Source: Aquila chrysaetos chrysaetos | Taxonomy: Eukaryota > Chordata > Aves > Accipitriformes > Accipitridae | Reading direction: 5' to 3' | Assembly (NCBI RefSeq): GCF_900496995.4 | Contig: NC_044030.1 | Coordinates: 83,306,017-83,370,016 of the forward strand | DNA: 64,000 nt | Shown: positions 50,301 through 63,849 of the stretch, one piece after another | Numbering within the stretch: the stretch's first letter is position 1 | Layout: each line of letters opens with the position of its first letter | Notes under the pieces: model-generated | Database searches by the model: none | What the model was told of the DNA's origin: nothing | What the model saw: the letters and a program-made list of their open reading frames with translations, nothing else | Translations under genes and position numbers: made by a program

Positions 50301-53300
50301 TTAACTAACACAGTGAGCATTTATTAGCACTAAGCAGGCATCTCAGAGCTACAGTTTTTATTTTGCTTATATGCAAGCTTCAACTCTCCTAAAGACTGTG
50401 TACATTTGTCCTGGTTTCAGCTAGGATAGAGTTAATTGTCTTCCTAGTAGCTGGTAGGGTGCTATGTTTTGAGTTCAGTATGGAAGAATGTTGATAACAC
50501 TGATGTTTTCAGCTGTTGCTAAGTAGTGTTTAGTCTAAAGTCAAGGATTTTTCAGCTTCTCAAGCCCAGCCAGCAAGAAGGCTGGAGGGGCACAAGAAGT
50601 TGGGAGGGGACACAGCCAGGACAGCTGACCCAAACCGGCCAAGGGGGTATTCCATACCATGTGACGTCATGCCCAGTATATAAACTGGGGGAAGTGGGGG
50701 CAGGGGATCGCCACTGGGGGACTAACTGGGTGTCAATCGGTGGGTGGTGAACAATTGCACTGGTCATTATTTGTACATCCCAATCCTTTTATTATTACTG
50801 TTGTCATTTTATTAGTGTTATCATTATCATTATTAGTTTCTTCTTTCCTGTTCTATTAAACCGTTCCTATCTCAACCCATGAGTTTTACTTCTTTTCCCG
50901 ATTCTCTCCCCCATCCCACTGGGTGGGGGGCAGTGAGTGAGCAGCTGCATGGTGCTTAGTTGCTGGCTGGGGTTAAACCACAACAATATTACAGTTAATT
51001 GAAAGGAACAGTTGAAAGGGACAGAAGCTTAGAAGTTAATTTTCAGGCTTCTGAATGTTTTAGACCGCCAACATCAACAGGCAATTGAAATAAGCATTAG
51101 GCATCCAAAAATCAGAGGATAGACTCACTTGGCCTAGAATCTCAATGCAGGACGTGAAGAACTGCCTTGTGGGAGGATTGCGTTGAGTTTCATCACACAC
51201 ATATTCCACTAACATAAAAAATAAACTAATTCCAACTTTCTTAATTGCAGGCATAGGCTGCACCTTGTAGATATTTATTAAGGCCCTGAAAAAAAGAAAA
51301 AAAGGCAGAGTAAATTTACACATGGAAAATAATATGCAACAATAAAGAAAGGTTTCTTGCCAATATATAGCCTTGAGATGGATATTTCTGGCTCACATGA
51401 TCATCAAGCATGGGTTCACAGAATCACAGCATCATTGAGGATCTCTGGACCAAACCCCCCCCTACTCAAGCAGGGCCACCTACAGCTGGTTGCCCAGGAC
51501 TATGTCCAGTTGGCTTTTGAACATCTCCAAGGCTGGAGACTCCACAACCTCTCTGGGCACCCTGTGTCATCCCTCACAGTAAAAAAGTGTTTCCTGATGT
51601 TGAGAGGGAACCTCCTGTGTCTCTGTGCCCATTGCCTCTGGTCCTGTCACTGGGCACCCTTGAAAAGAGCCTGGCTCCATCTTGTTTGCACCCTCCCTTC
51701 AGGTATTTCTACACATTGATGAGAAACCCCTGAGCCTTCTCATATCCAGGCTGAACAGTCCCAGGTTTAGCTCAAGTCACTTTGCTGCCTGAAACGGGTA
51801 CCTCCAAACCTTAGAAGGTCTCCATAATCAGAGTCAGAAAGTGATCATCAAAAGATTTTTCACGGCATAGTTCCAACAGATTATTTCTCCCTCAAATCAC
51901 GTGTTCAGCATGTTCTTAGGCCGTCTCAACTACATTTGTACTGCAAGAAAATTTACCTCATTTTACTTAACAGGCTCAGCAATAACAGAATTAAACCAGA
52001 ATCAATCTTTTTTTGTGCATTGCCAAGTAAGTGTTTTATTGAGCTCAAACCCCCATCTTCACTGAGTCTGAATTTCAACATCTGAAAAACATTCAATTCG
52101 ACAGCTGTAAATCCCAAGAACTAGCTCATCCAGAGTTTTTCAAATTAATGATCAAGAATGAACATGTAGAAATAGTAATCAAACATTTTTACTTGTACAG
52201 TGAGTACACTCTGTAGGAAACCAACTACACTAAAAGAATCCCAGCAGAAATCTAGAAGATTGAGAAGAATCATTTTGCAAAACTGGACCTCTGGGATGAA
52301 CTCTAAAAGGTCTTCAAGAGGAAGAGGGTCTTGGACTAATCCATTTATTCACACATACACCCCCAAAAGTGGTATTATATAATCCTCTTCCACTGCATGG
52401 TTTTGTTTCACACATTGAAAACCTACCTCAAATTCTATTAAAGAGCTACGTCCTGTACTATAACAGGGAAAAACCTACAGAGATATTAAAAGCATAGTTT
52501 AGCCTATGGCTGACACAGCTGTGGTACAAATTTGCCACTTCCTAAAGTTTAAGATAGCATTCCTGTCATCCTGTTTTGCAGGGTTAGAAGGGCTATTCTA
52601 ATACACAGTACAATAAACTGAAGTAGAAAACAATACTGTGTGCCTTGTTGAGGCTGAATGACCTTCTGATAATACAGTTATTCCTTTAGAGGTCTGTGTC
52701 ACAAACACACAGGTCTCGGGATTCCAGCTCTGTTGTTGACCCAAGCTGATAAGCATTACAAAAACCACAAACAGGTTCCACATTTTAACTCTAACATATA
52801 AAAAAGAAATACAAAACAGCACTACCTAAGACAGTGTCTGAACAACCTACGTTATAAAATTTTCCACATGTACTGCTGCTTCCACAACACCCAGAGAAGG
52901 TGGCTTCGTAGCTTCTGCCTGCAGTTGTCTCACTTCTTTACGCAAAGCATGAAGCTGCTGGCTCACTGCTTCATTTTTATGTTTCCCTTCAAACTAAATG
53001 ACAAAAAGACACATTCATTTCAGAGTAATTCGAAAATTCTTCTATGTTGCACCTACTGGTAAAAATGAAGCAGAACCCAGTAAGAAAATTCTGAATATAG
53101 ATGGTTTTCCCCGAGAGCTTTGAGCAGATTTAGTACATCATGCCCAAGCACACATCCTTGGTCACGTTCTTATTTGATTATCACACAGTAATATAATTCA
53201 CATCTTTTATGTAAGACTTTTAATCCACAGGGACTGAAACTTAGAGGGGAATCACGAAATTCATGTACCAAGCAACATGGGAATATTTCTATAAACATTT

Positions 53301-56300
53301 TCATGCTTCTATTCCTATCAGTGAGCATATTCATACATTCACACATTGGGAAGCAGTTTAGAATGGATGCTATGTGCAAAACAAACTTTATGTGACAAGT
53401 TACTCTTCAGCCTTTGATCTGCATCTCCTTTTGAGCATTACATACTAGTTATTTCAGGTAACTATTATGTGTGTATGGATTTATTTAGTCAGCTGCTACC
53501 ATTCTTGTAACCATTCAGCCATTTCACTTTCATTATCCATGTCCAACAGCCCCGAAATAGAAGTGATGCCATGTCTCTAACCTGGATGGTTAGAAGAGCT
53601 GCTCCCTGACAGCCTTTATTTGAAGTTCCCCGGCACTCCAAACGGAGGGTGATCTGCTCTTCTCGATTGACATACAGCTTAGGTACCGTGTCCAATATTT
53701 CACTATTAAGAGCAACATGCTGAGATTCCCAGAGAGCTGCAATTCTGAAAAGCATTCATTAATAAAGTTACCAAAAACTTTATTGAAAACAGTAATGCTA
53801 AGAATTTATAAGCAAGAGATGAGACTTCAATTTAATGTGCTGTAAAAAAAAAATTGTGACACTTTCCTAGAAAACATAAAAGGCTATTAAATGAAATTGA
53901 GCTAAAACTTCAAAGTAGTAGCACTTCAAAGTAATAAAGAAATAGGTTTATAACTACAAAACTACTCAAGTCTGCGTGAATTTTTTAATTATTCTATATG
54001 ACAACCTGGAAGGAAATCAAATAGATCACCCTCTGTAGGAAATGCAATTTTCCACCAGACAAAAAAAGCTGGACTGTGGGATGATTCTGTCAACAGAAAA
54101 AAGCCCACTTAAAATTGCTGCTGGAATTGTTCAGACACATCCTCTCTTGGGCTTAGCAAGTTTTGGTTTGGTTTATAATATTGTTATTAAATGACTACAT
54201 TGGGTGAGAACAGCTATAGATTCATCAACTGTGTCTGAAAATAATTCAGCTGGATTCTCTTAGTAGGAATATTAAAAACAGAAAGTCTCTTTCACTCACA
54301 CAGCTAATAGTTCCAGAAATCAGATTTCTCTCTTAGGGGCTCCAGTACTTCATATTGCAGCTACTACATTAGTGCGAAAGAGTTAACTAACTTACTGTCA
54401 ACAAATCTAGGCTAAAGGGAGGCTTTATTTTAAGAAGCATGCCAAATGAGAAAAGAAACTGTAGAAGTTAGATGTTAGCTAATTTAATGTCAGTCATTAG
54501 ATAAGACTTGTGCAGTCTTATCTTAGTTAAAGGAGTGAAATAACAACTTGATAACCAAGAAGGAAAAAAAAAAAAAATGCGACAAGAAGCGGAAGCCAAG
54601 TACTGACAGCCTTGTGCCAACACCACAAATGAGGCTGCTGCAAAGGGCACCTGGAGACACTGCTAGACATGCTAGTGAGGCAGAAGGAAAACAGCTATGT
54701 CTTACTTGGCATGTCGCTGCAAGATGTTAAGGTCCATGCGCATGAGCTGAATTGCTTCTTTCTGACTTACTAGACTGGCAGAGGAAATAACTGGCACAGG
54801 AGCTTTCATCGTCTGGAGCGGAAGAGGGGGCTTGGGAGTATCAAACTTCTTCAAATTATTCATTATCCTCTCTTTGGCTAGAAAAGAAACCAGGGCTTCA
54901 ACATGCTTAATAATTCTTTCTGACCCAGTTTCATTAACAATATTCTTATCTCTTACCTGATAAAGGGTTGGTGAAATCTGTTTGACCTGCAGAAACACAG
55001 GTTGTATGTGATTCAAGCTGAACCTGCAGCCAAAGGTTTAGAGCTTCCTGAAACTCATGGTGTATGAGTTCAACATTGACATACTCCATCCACAAATCCT
55101 AAAGCACAAAAGAATTAAATTATCATTCCCATTTTGGTCAGTACCATATACTGTGCATCCATCCAGTAGCTGGGTAACTAAAATAAGTACATAAAACTAG
55201 ACCCTGCAGTTTTAAGTCATAGGAAAATTATTATTAGGGGGGAAAAAAAAAATCTATATTGAAGAAAAAAGCTGCAGAATTTTTATCACATATACAGATA
55301 AGCCACTGAAAAGCATTCGTGACACTTAGAGAAGAAATCAGACAAGCACACACGGTATAATTTCTAACAAATAAGAGAAAGACTACAGATTATTAAAACT
55401 CTGTTCCTAAAAAAGAAACACAGAGGAAACCAAGACAGTCTAAAACATCATGGCATGATTTAACTGTAATCAGGCTAAAGCAGGACTGGAGGAATGGAAA
55501 AAAAAAAAAAAAAAAAAGGAGGCAGCATGAGGAAATGCCCTTCCAAAATCTCCCCCCTCAGACTTTTTTTAATTATACTAACTCTTTAGGTTTACTGGAC
55601 AGAATAATATACACTTCCTACTCACTAACTTATATTTGAACCTGACATACCAACGTGAGCAGATTTTGACTTCCAATATTCTGTCATTTAAAGTTCCAAT
55701 TTCAATAATTCTCTAAAACCATCTTAGAAAAAAGAAAAGAATTACAGAACGGTATAGAATAAGAACTGTGTTCTCATTAAGATAGGCAAGAAATCTACTC
55801 ATGAGTCCTCGCTCAAACATAAAGGAAGGCAGTTTGGGATAGCACAGGATTTTTAGGAAAAAAGTTAGAGCCGTGAAGGTATCATACATGCTGTATGTAT
55901 ATTAAAGACCAGTGACACCAAGTCTCTCACTACTTTGGAGGACCCATTTTAATGAGTGAAGTGAATCTGGGATCCCAGATTGGCAGTGTCATTAGCACTT
56001 CACCTGTTGATTCTGCATGACTTTAGCAAGTCTATGTGCATCATATTGCTTCGGTAAAGAAGGAATGTACGTGTCTCCTTTCTGGAAACTCTCTTCTTCC
56101 AACCACAAAACAAAAACATTACAAAGCCTGAGAAGAAAAACAAAAAGAGGAAAAAATAAATCAATGTGAACTTTAATTCTACGCACAGCACATATTACAC
56201 AGCAGTCTCATTCTGGGGTTTAGCGTTAAGGCAACAAATAATGCTACAAGGTGACATGGCTCAAAACATAGGTGTTTCAGATGCTTTGTGATTAGTTTAC

Positions 56301-59300
56301 CAAGTGTCAGTTCAAAGACCAGCAGTGAAAAGAAGCTATTTAGAAAAATATGAAGGGCAATAACAAAGATTAACAGGACAAATTTTGAAATGGAAAACAT
56401 TTATGCAAATTAGCACATGACCCAGGACTGGAATAGTCTCTTACATCAGGGAATCTCATCCACAATCCCATTTGAAAGACCAAAGGAAAAAACAGAGCAC
56501 ATTTGAGCAAGTTTGGCTTCTCACCCCATGACTTCTCTAGAACGCCCGCTCCAAAAGGTCACACCTGAGTTGAGTTACATCTTTCAATTTATTTTCAGAG
56601 TCAAATTCACAGCTGGTTTATTCACATTTCCTCCCCTGCTAACACTGTATTTTAACATAAATATACCTCTTTCTTCAACTGGCATCATTCTACTGAGTGG
56701 TACCCTTTTTATAATCATACCATCCAAGCTTTCCTGACAAGGAAGAACTAGAATGCCATTAAATCTTCACACTGTGGTATTAATTATCACTAGCAAACTC
56801 CTGTTTTCTATATGGGTGTCATTGGTGAAAAAATGGAAGTAGTCTAGTTCCAAGAATCAGTCTTTATGAACTCTACCAATATTTTCCCTCCTGTCTAGGT
56901 GGTCATTAAACATCCTGAGCATAAGATTTCCTTAGCTGTAGAGCAGTCTGGTTTTATGTTGGAGTAGGGAACTCCTTTGAAATGAAAGACTGAAAATATT
57001 AATGAAGTTACACCCAGTGAGCATTTCTGGATTATTTTTCACAAATGACCAAGGAGGATTTATGATCTGCCTTGTTTGTTTGTACAGTACCTACTGATTG
57101 CTGGGGACAGAGCAGGGGGGACCACTTAAAAGCAGCTCAGATCCCATATGCCCAAACCCCCTGAACAAGGGACTCTTTCCAAATAATCCTTTCAACTAGT
57201 TTCTGGGAATATTCAGATACTGTAATACTGCAAACATTTCTTAAGGTAGACTTCTCAGACCAAAAGCCTCTGTGTAACAGAACCACGGACTTCTGAACAG
57301 CATAGCTACAGTTTCAGCGTGCATGAGATACGTAGCTCTCAGAAGTTACCACCCCTTACAAAAGTGAGCGTTCATCAGCTGAGTCGCAGTGAGTGACCAT
57401 GCCCATCTCCTTAGTCTACTCCAACACAAGAAGACAGTCTTCTGCTAAGGTTTTGGTTAAGCAGACATATCACTTTCCAGCTGGCACATAACACACTTGT
57501 CACAGCTCAACTTTAGCACGGTAACTGGGTAAACTGCACTAACTGAAATGTGTTGGAAGTCCCCAGTAAATTCCCTGATAAAGTAATCTTATTCAGACAT
57601 AAATTTAGGCCCTGGTCTGTGACAAACAGATGTATACACACAAAGTAGCATTTTACATTTATAGCTAGTGGCGTACATACCAGTAGCAGATACGTCTACA
57701 CAGCAAATACTTTACCAGCATGGGGATACCATTAATTAAAAAAGCAAAGCTCCCCCTTAAGGGGGGCAACAACCCCATCAACGATGTTTTATTTTTAGTA
57801 GTAAAATCAGCCCCCTCTCAAACAAAATAAGTTATATCAACAGAGGAACGGATTTGACCACAACTATACATATACCAAGTGCCTGCAGTACATCTAGGTC
57901 AGCCAAGGGTCACATCCCTTAATGCCTCCCACAGCTAAGACTGTGCTCTAGTAGTTGCTCAAGTGGTCGCATAGAGTAAGATTGAACTGGGCAGGCTTTT
58001 TTTTACCTGACAAGTTCCTTATGCAGTTCTGGTGAAGTCAGGTAATCCGCTGAGCAGCTCGCCTTCTCTGGTGATCTGTCACTGCCCTCTGCAGGACTCT
58101 CCACTCTTAATGCTTTACTGGCAGCATGGTGGAAGTCTGCTACCTCTATTAGCCGCTGCTTCATTTCATTTAGTAAGGTAACATGAGCTGCACTCTGGAA
58201 AAAACGTCTTCCAATACAGCCATCTACAGGTAATCTAAAAATAAACAAAGCAGCACAACAAACTCTTGTTGCAAGTGTCAAATCAGCATCTCTGCAAATA
58301 AATTGACTCTTTAGAGAAGCTGCTGGTACCCACTGCTTTCAGGTGCAGTCTTAGTGTGAGGCATTTAATCTCACTTGCAGTGCAAACTTATTAGTGCTTG
58401 CTAATCTGCTAGAGCCCTTATGATCAGACTCACCCATATTGTGGTCCTGGTCGGTGAAGGTAAAGGAGGAAGAATTTCTGCCAGATTAGCGGCATGAGAG
58501 GGTGGTCAGCAGGGGTAGCAAGGGCTTGGTGAGCCCAGCGGTAAATCAGGAGCCTCTGAAGGGAAGGTACAATGGGCAGCTTCAGCTGGGTCTGTGCTTT
58601 CTGCAAAAAGAACATTTTCAGACAAGTGTTCTGCTGTGGTTCCCTGTAACAGGCTGTCACAGGTTAACTTAACAGATTAACACAGCATGAAAACTCAGCA
58701 ATTATGGAGGAGAAAACTTTGGAAACATTCACACATCTGTTACAGGTCTTAGAGGAAGAGCTGCCCTGCTCAGTTATGTTGGACAGCTGTTAGAGAACAA
58801 TGCTACACCTCTGATGCTTAAAAAAAAACAATAAATAGCATGATGGCTCTGTGGTGCCAGGCCAACATATGGGCCATTGGTGTTAATTACAGTTACTGTT
58901 CTTCCTCACAGAAGTAGATGTTCCTGGTTTAGACTTCCATAAGACTGGTGATGCTAGAGAACAAAGCAGCAATAGTGAAGCACAGGGCACATTCCAACTG
59001 GTAAAAATAACAATCTTAAGCCACGTGAGGACACAGAATCCTACAGCGTGCCACTTTTAGCTTTTTCCAGACTACATTCCATACAGCCCCATTGAAAATC
59101 TAAAACAAAGTAAAATTAATGTGAAGAAAGAATACAGAAGGAAACAAAAAAAAATTTCTTTCTGCAAAAGCAGAATGAAGGCAAAGCAACGTATGAACAG
59201 CAGCACTCCCTATTAGCAACATGGAACGCTACTCCACGGATCCATTAAATCATTAAGAAGTCACACACCAAGCTCCCACGGACTGTGCCTGAGGCAGGGG

Positions 59301-62300
59301 AATGGGAGGCTTTTCTGAGTTCCCAAGTCTTAGTGCAGACCCTGGCTCTAACTCATCCCCCACACTAGACCTTGGGAACCCTCAGCACCCTTTTCCACAC
59401 CCTACCCACATACTATCTCACTGTTTTTTAGCTAAATCGAGACATGCAAGCCCAGGGGCTAATGTTCTCCAGACTAGTTTCCAAGGATGCAAGACATGTA
59501 TTAGTCTGGACATAGCCCAAGCAAACCTATTTTCATAGAGCTTCTAGGCTACCTTCTTCATTAAAACACACTGAAAAAGTTGAGATGAAGGATGGGCCAA
59601 AAGTTACACTTCAAGACTGGACAGCTTTGGTTTCCACTTGCTTCATTCCAGAATTTCTAACTGAATTTGGGCAAAGAACCTGGAAAATGCTGCAACATGG
59701 CTTAAAGCACACCTGACTAAGTGCCTTGTTAAGGGAAAGACCTAAATAGTTCTAAAAGTCTTGGAAAATAATTCAGCAAATACAGAGAAAAGCAAAGCCC
59801 AGACTTCTGCAAAACTCAGATCAACTGAGAAATGTTCTTTGAAATATAGACACGTTTTGCCACCTGTAAAATAAGAGTATCTGCCCTCCCCATCTCAGTG
59901 GTATAGAATAAATCCACTGAAGATCATAAGGCATTCAGATGACCCAGAAAATCATGCAAGAGCACTAATTAGTGAGTGAAGTTTTCTGTAAATAATGGTA
60001 TATTAAAAACCAGATATTTGCATGGTAGTTTTTAAGTGTTCAACTCAAAATGTAAAAGCAAACTTCCCTGAGATGTATTTTCTCCTGGAAAGCCAGATAA
60101 AGCATTAGTTATGCTTTTATCCTGTTAAGAAAAAATATGTAAGATAAAAACTAAACAATACAAGGGAACAGTTTTCTCAAGCAGTTCTCTCTAATAAAAG
60201 CGGATGAACAGTTCTCTCACCTTCAAAGCTTGATCAGGAGTCAAAGCATTAATAACCAACTCGCCCTCCACAACTCTGCGAAGCTGTGAATCTTCTTCAA
60301 ATATTGACTCCATATTTAACACCATCCATGAAAACCAGACCTGTACAACACAGTAGTAACATAAATATTAATTAACAAAACGGCAGGGGTAGGATCAGGA
60401 AGCTTGCTGATTTCTTAAGAGGAACACATTTTTGCCAGAATCTCATTACAAAGTTGCAAAAGCAGTATCATATCTGAACAAGAAAACTGAAAATCAGTTC
60501 CCTCCTTATCCACATTCAAACCTTCCCTGTGTATTTTGTACAATCTTGAGAAAGAAGGGGGAAACCAGGGACAACTGACAATTATCCAGAGAGTTCTGGA
60601 GAAAACAACCTACTCAAACACAGTAAAATAAGATCTCCTCTCTCCCACCTGCACTACACATTTCATTTGGGGTACTGCAGGTTTTTTTTCTTTTTGCTCG
60701 AATAAGGAACTTGCTTAAGCAGAAAGCAAGCAACTAGTATTCAAAATATTTATCAGATAAAGACTGATTAACAGAAAAGTCAGGCTTTACGTATTTTCTG
60801 TCATTAAATATATCCAGAACAATTGAAGATTAAAAGAAATCTTAACTAATAAATCCTATTATATGGATTCTTGGACACAAATCAGACAAACTCTCTCTGT
60901 GCAAAATGTCCATGTTCCCTTTAGTGTAATAAGCCCACAGTATTCTCTTAGGCTAAATTAGGATTTTATCACAAGAAAACTTGCAAATACTGGGATAGGA
61001 AGAAAGAGGGAACAAGAAAAAATCTGCAAAATTTTTTTCTGTGAAAGCAGAAAAAACAAACCCCAAACCCTAGACACCTGAATATTGCTTATCCCAGGGT
61101 TGTTCATACAACACAATCATACCACTTACCTGAGAGGAATTAGCATTGCCCTCAACAAAGGAAGGTGTCACATTGCCTGCCACAATCCAGCTAACAAGTG
61201 AAGACAGCAGACCTTTGTCACAATGATAGCCCAAAGCATTCTGCATGGAAACAGAAAACACTGGGGTTTTTATTGTAAGCAACCTAACAGATGATTTACA
61301 AGCTACAGACTTATCACTCTACCTTCATCCAGGTTCCTTTCTGCCTCACGTTGCTACTTCCCAACCTTAGCTCAGCCAGTCACCACCGAAATGCCTGCTT
61401 GTACTTTATGCCTTTCTCGGTGAAAAGACTGTTACAGTGACAGTGTCTGTTTTTTCAGTGTCTATTTTTGTTCTAAATGCACAATTGAACATTTGAAATG
61501 CAAATATCACAAACTAAAATAATATGATAGAACTCATATGAATGAACCTGTGTTCCAAATAGTTTTTAATTATTATGATGCTTAAAATATCAGGTTTCAT
61601 TAATCTTGACCTACTCAGAAACAAATCAGATAACCCCATTATCACTTATCATCATGACTGTTGTTGTTGCATTTCAGAAAAATATATTCATATCAAAATT
61701 AGAATGAGCAACACGTGAACTGACCATTTGCTCAATAGCTACATCAGTACACCACAGCTATTTACCTTGTGTTGTTGGTAAAGCAGCTTTTGTACACAGT
61801 CCTCTTGACTGTACTGAAAAGCAGCTTTACATAAGTCATCCAACAAGAAGAGTGTTGCCCGGTCCCTGTGCCATAGCTGCTGGCTGGTGAGGACCTGAAC
61901 CCAGAACTCCAGTACTGCGGCCGGCCCCACTCCATTTGGCTGGTCACTTAGGAAAATGTGAGTCTGCCAAATTAAAGGGTAAAATTATTCAAGAGATTGC
62001 AGCTTCAATTAAAGCTTAAGAAATTATTGAAGAACTGTTTAAATTGCATAAGGCTGTGGGCCTATCCTTAAAATAAATAGTTTACAACGACGTTCTCCAT
62101 GCCTATGTAAAAACAGCTTTGTCACCTCCAACCTTCAAATTTCTGCAGATTCTGCAGCCTGGAGAGCTGCAGATTGTACAATCACCCAAAACAGACACAA
62201 AAGCCATAAGTGGGACCCCTGTGACCTGCAGGCATAATGGCACCTATTTCTGAAGTGTAACCTGCTGTTTCTGCAAAAGGACTTCCCAGAGCATGTCCGT

Positions 62301-63813
62301 TTCCCTTTAGTCCTTACGCCTCTCTAACTTAGTGGACCTTGGCTCTTGACCTCCCTGCACTTCGAAAAAATACTGTTCCCTAACACAGGAACATTTTTTC
62401 ATACCACAGCCATAAATTAATGGTCAAAAGCAAAGCTTTCAAACATTAATATATCTGCTGCATTCCTCAACTAACACAAGCAAGAAAGTAGGGCTGCATA
62501 TTACAGTCCCTTTTTAGGCAGTTTTGACCTGGTATTAGAAAATGTGCTTTCCAAGAAGTCTGGAAGGCACATATTGTTGTCATGTCCAGTGTCACATGCA
62601 TTGCCAGATTTAGGCAAGTTTAAGCAGAAGTATTTCAGGAAACCAAACCCAACTATTTCTGCTTGACGCAGGGTACTCCGTGGCTGCACAACTGCCAGAT
62701 TCAGTATCCTTTCTAACCTTCAACACTAACTCAGTCAAAAAAGCCAACCTGTTTTTCAACCTCCCCTCGATTTTTTTTTTTGTTTGTTTTTAAATAATCT
62801 TCTTACCTGTATCATACTACTGAGCAGCTTAACATTTTCTCCATAGCTCACACTTGTCAAGTGCTGTGTTACTTTATGGGTAACCTGCTGGGTCACGCCT
62901 TGAGGGACTCCACTATCCAGATGAAGGAATAGTTGGATGTAAGATAAAAACCTAGGGATGTCAACAAATTAAATTAATTCTAAAATTTCTCCTACTGCAT
63001 AATATACAGAAAACCTGCTTCTAGAGAATTTAAAACCAGCTCAACAGCACTAGTGACACCCACGTACAAGGACTCTGATTCACAACCATGCTACAGATTT
63101 AACCATATCATAGGCACAGTATGAGCAGTTCGTGGCAGACTGTAATTCAATGCAGCTCATCAGGACTGAATAAAGTTCCTGATCCACATCAGCATCCAAA
63201 TCTAGCCCAGGAACCGTTTGGGACACTGCCAGGTGGTCCAAGCCAAAAGCACCCCAGGGACCACATTACTAAAGGACCAGGACAGACAGCTGAGGTCCAG
63301 CACTTGAGAACACTCCCAGTTGTTGCTCAACTTACCGGTAGCGACACAGTTAAACAGTATTGCTGCTTGTCTTTCTCATTCATCTGAATACAACAGCTAC
63401 TTGTAAATACAGCTGTCTGAAGGCCCCTTCTGCGGCACAGCAGCAGCATCAGTGACGACTGTACACGTGATGTCAGTAGGACACACTTCTACAACTACTT
63501 CCTCAACCACAGTCAGTGTCAAAAAGTAACTCGGCAAACAAACCAGATGTACTTCCCCATCATCTGCATCACATTCTCACCAGATGCAAAACCCAGAATA
63601 AAGTCTGATAAGTTAATCTTAACTTCCATTGTTCTTTATCAATAAACATATTAGGAACGTATAATGCTTACTGTTCATTCTTCAGGAGATAATACTGGCA
63701 AGAGTAAAATAAGGGTAAAATTTTATCCAGTACATGGACTACTGTTCTCAGATATCTAGACTGGATGAGTACAGCCAGAAGAGGGATCCCTTCAGCACAG
63801 AACTTCTCAATGC

Positions 63814-63849
<36 letters not shown>

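Noticed and set aside
52598..52822. Minus-strand frame ([17 protein letters not shown]…) as an EPG5 exon with acceptor at 52791
   Set aside because: The acceptor phase fits, but it has no good donor; the 37-nt exon at 52193-52229 fits phase at both ends with better splice sites.
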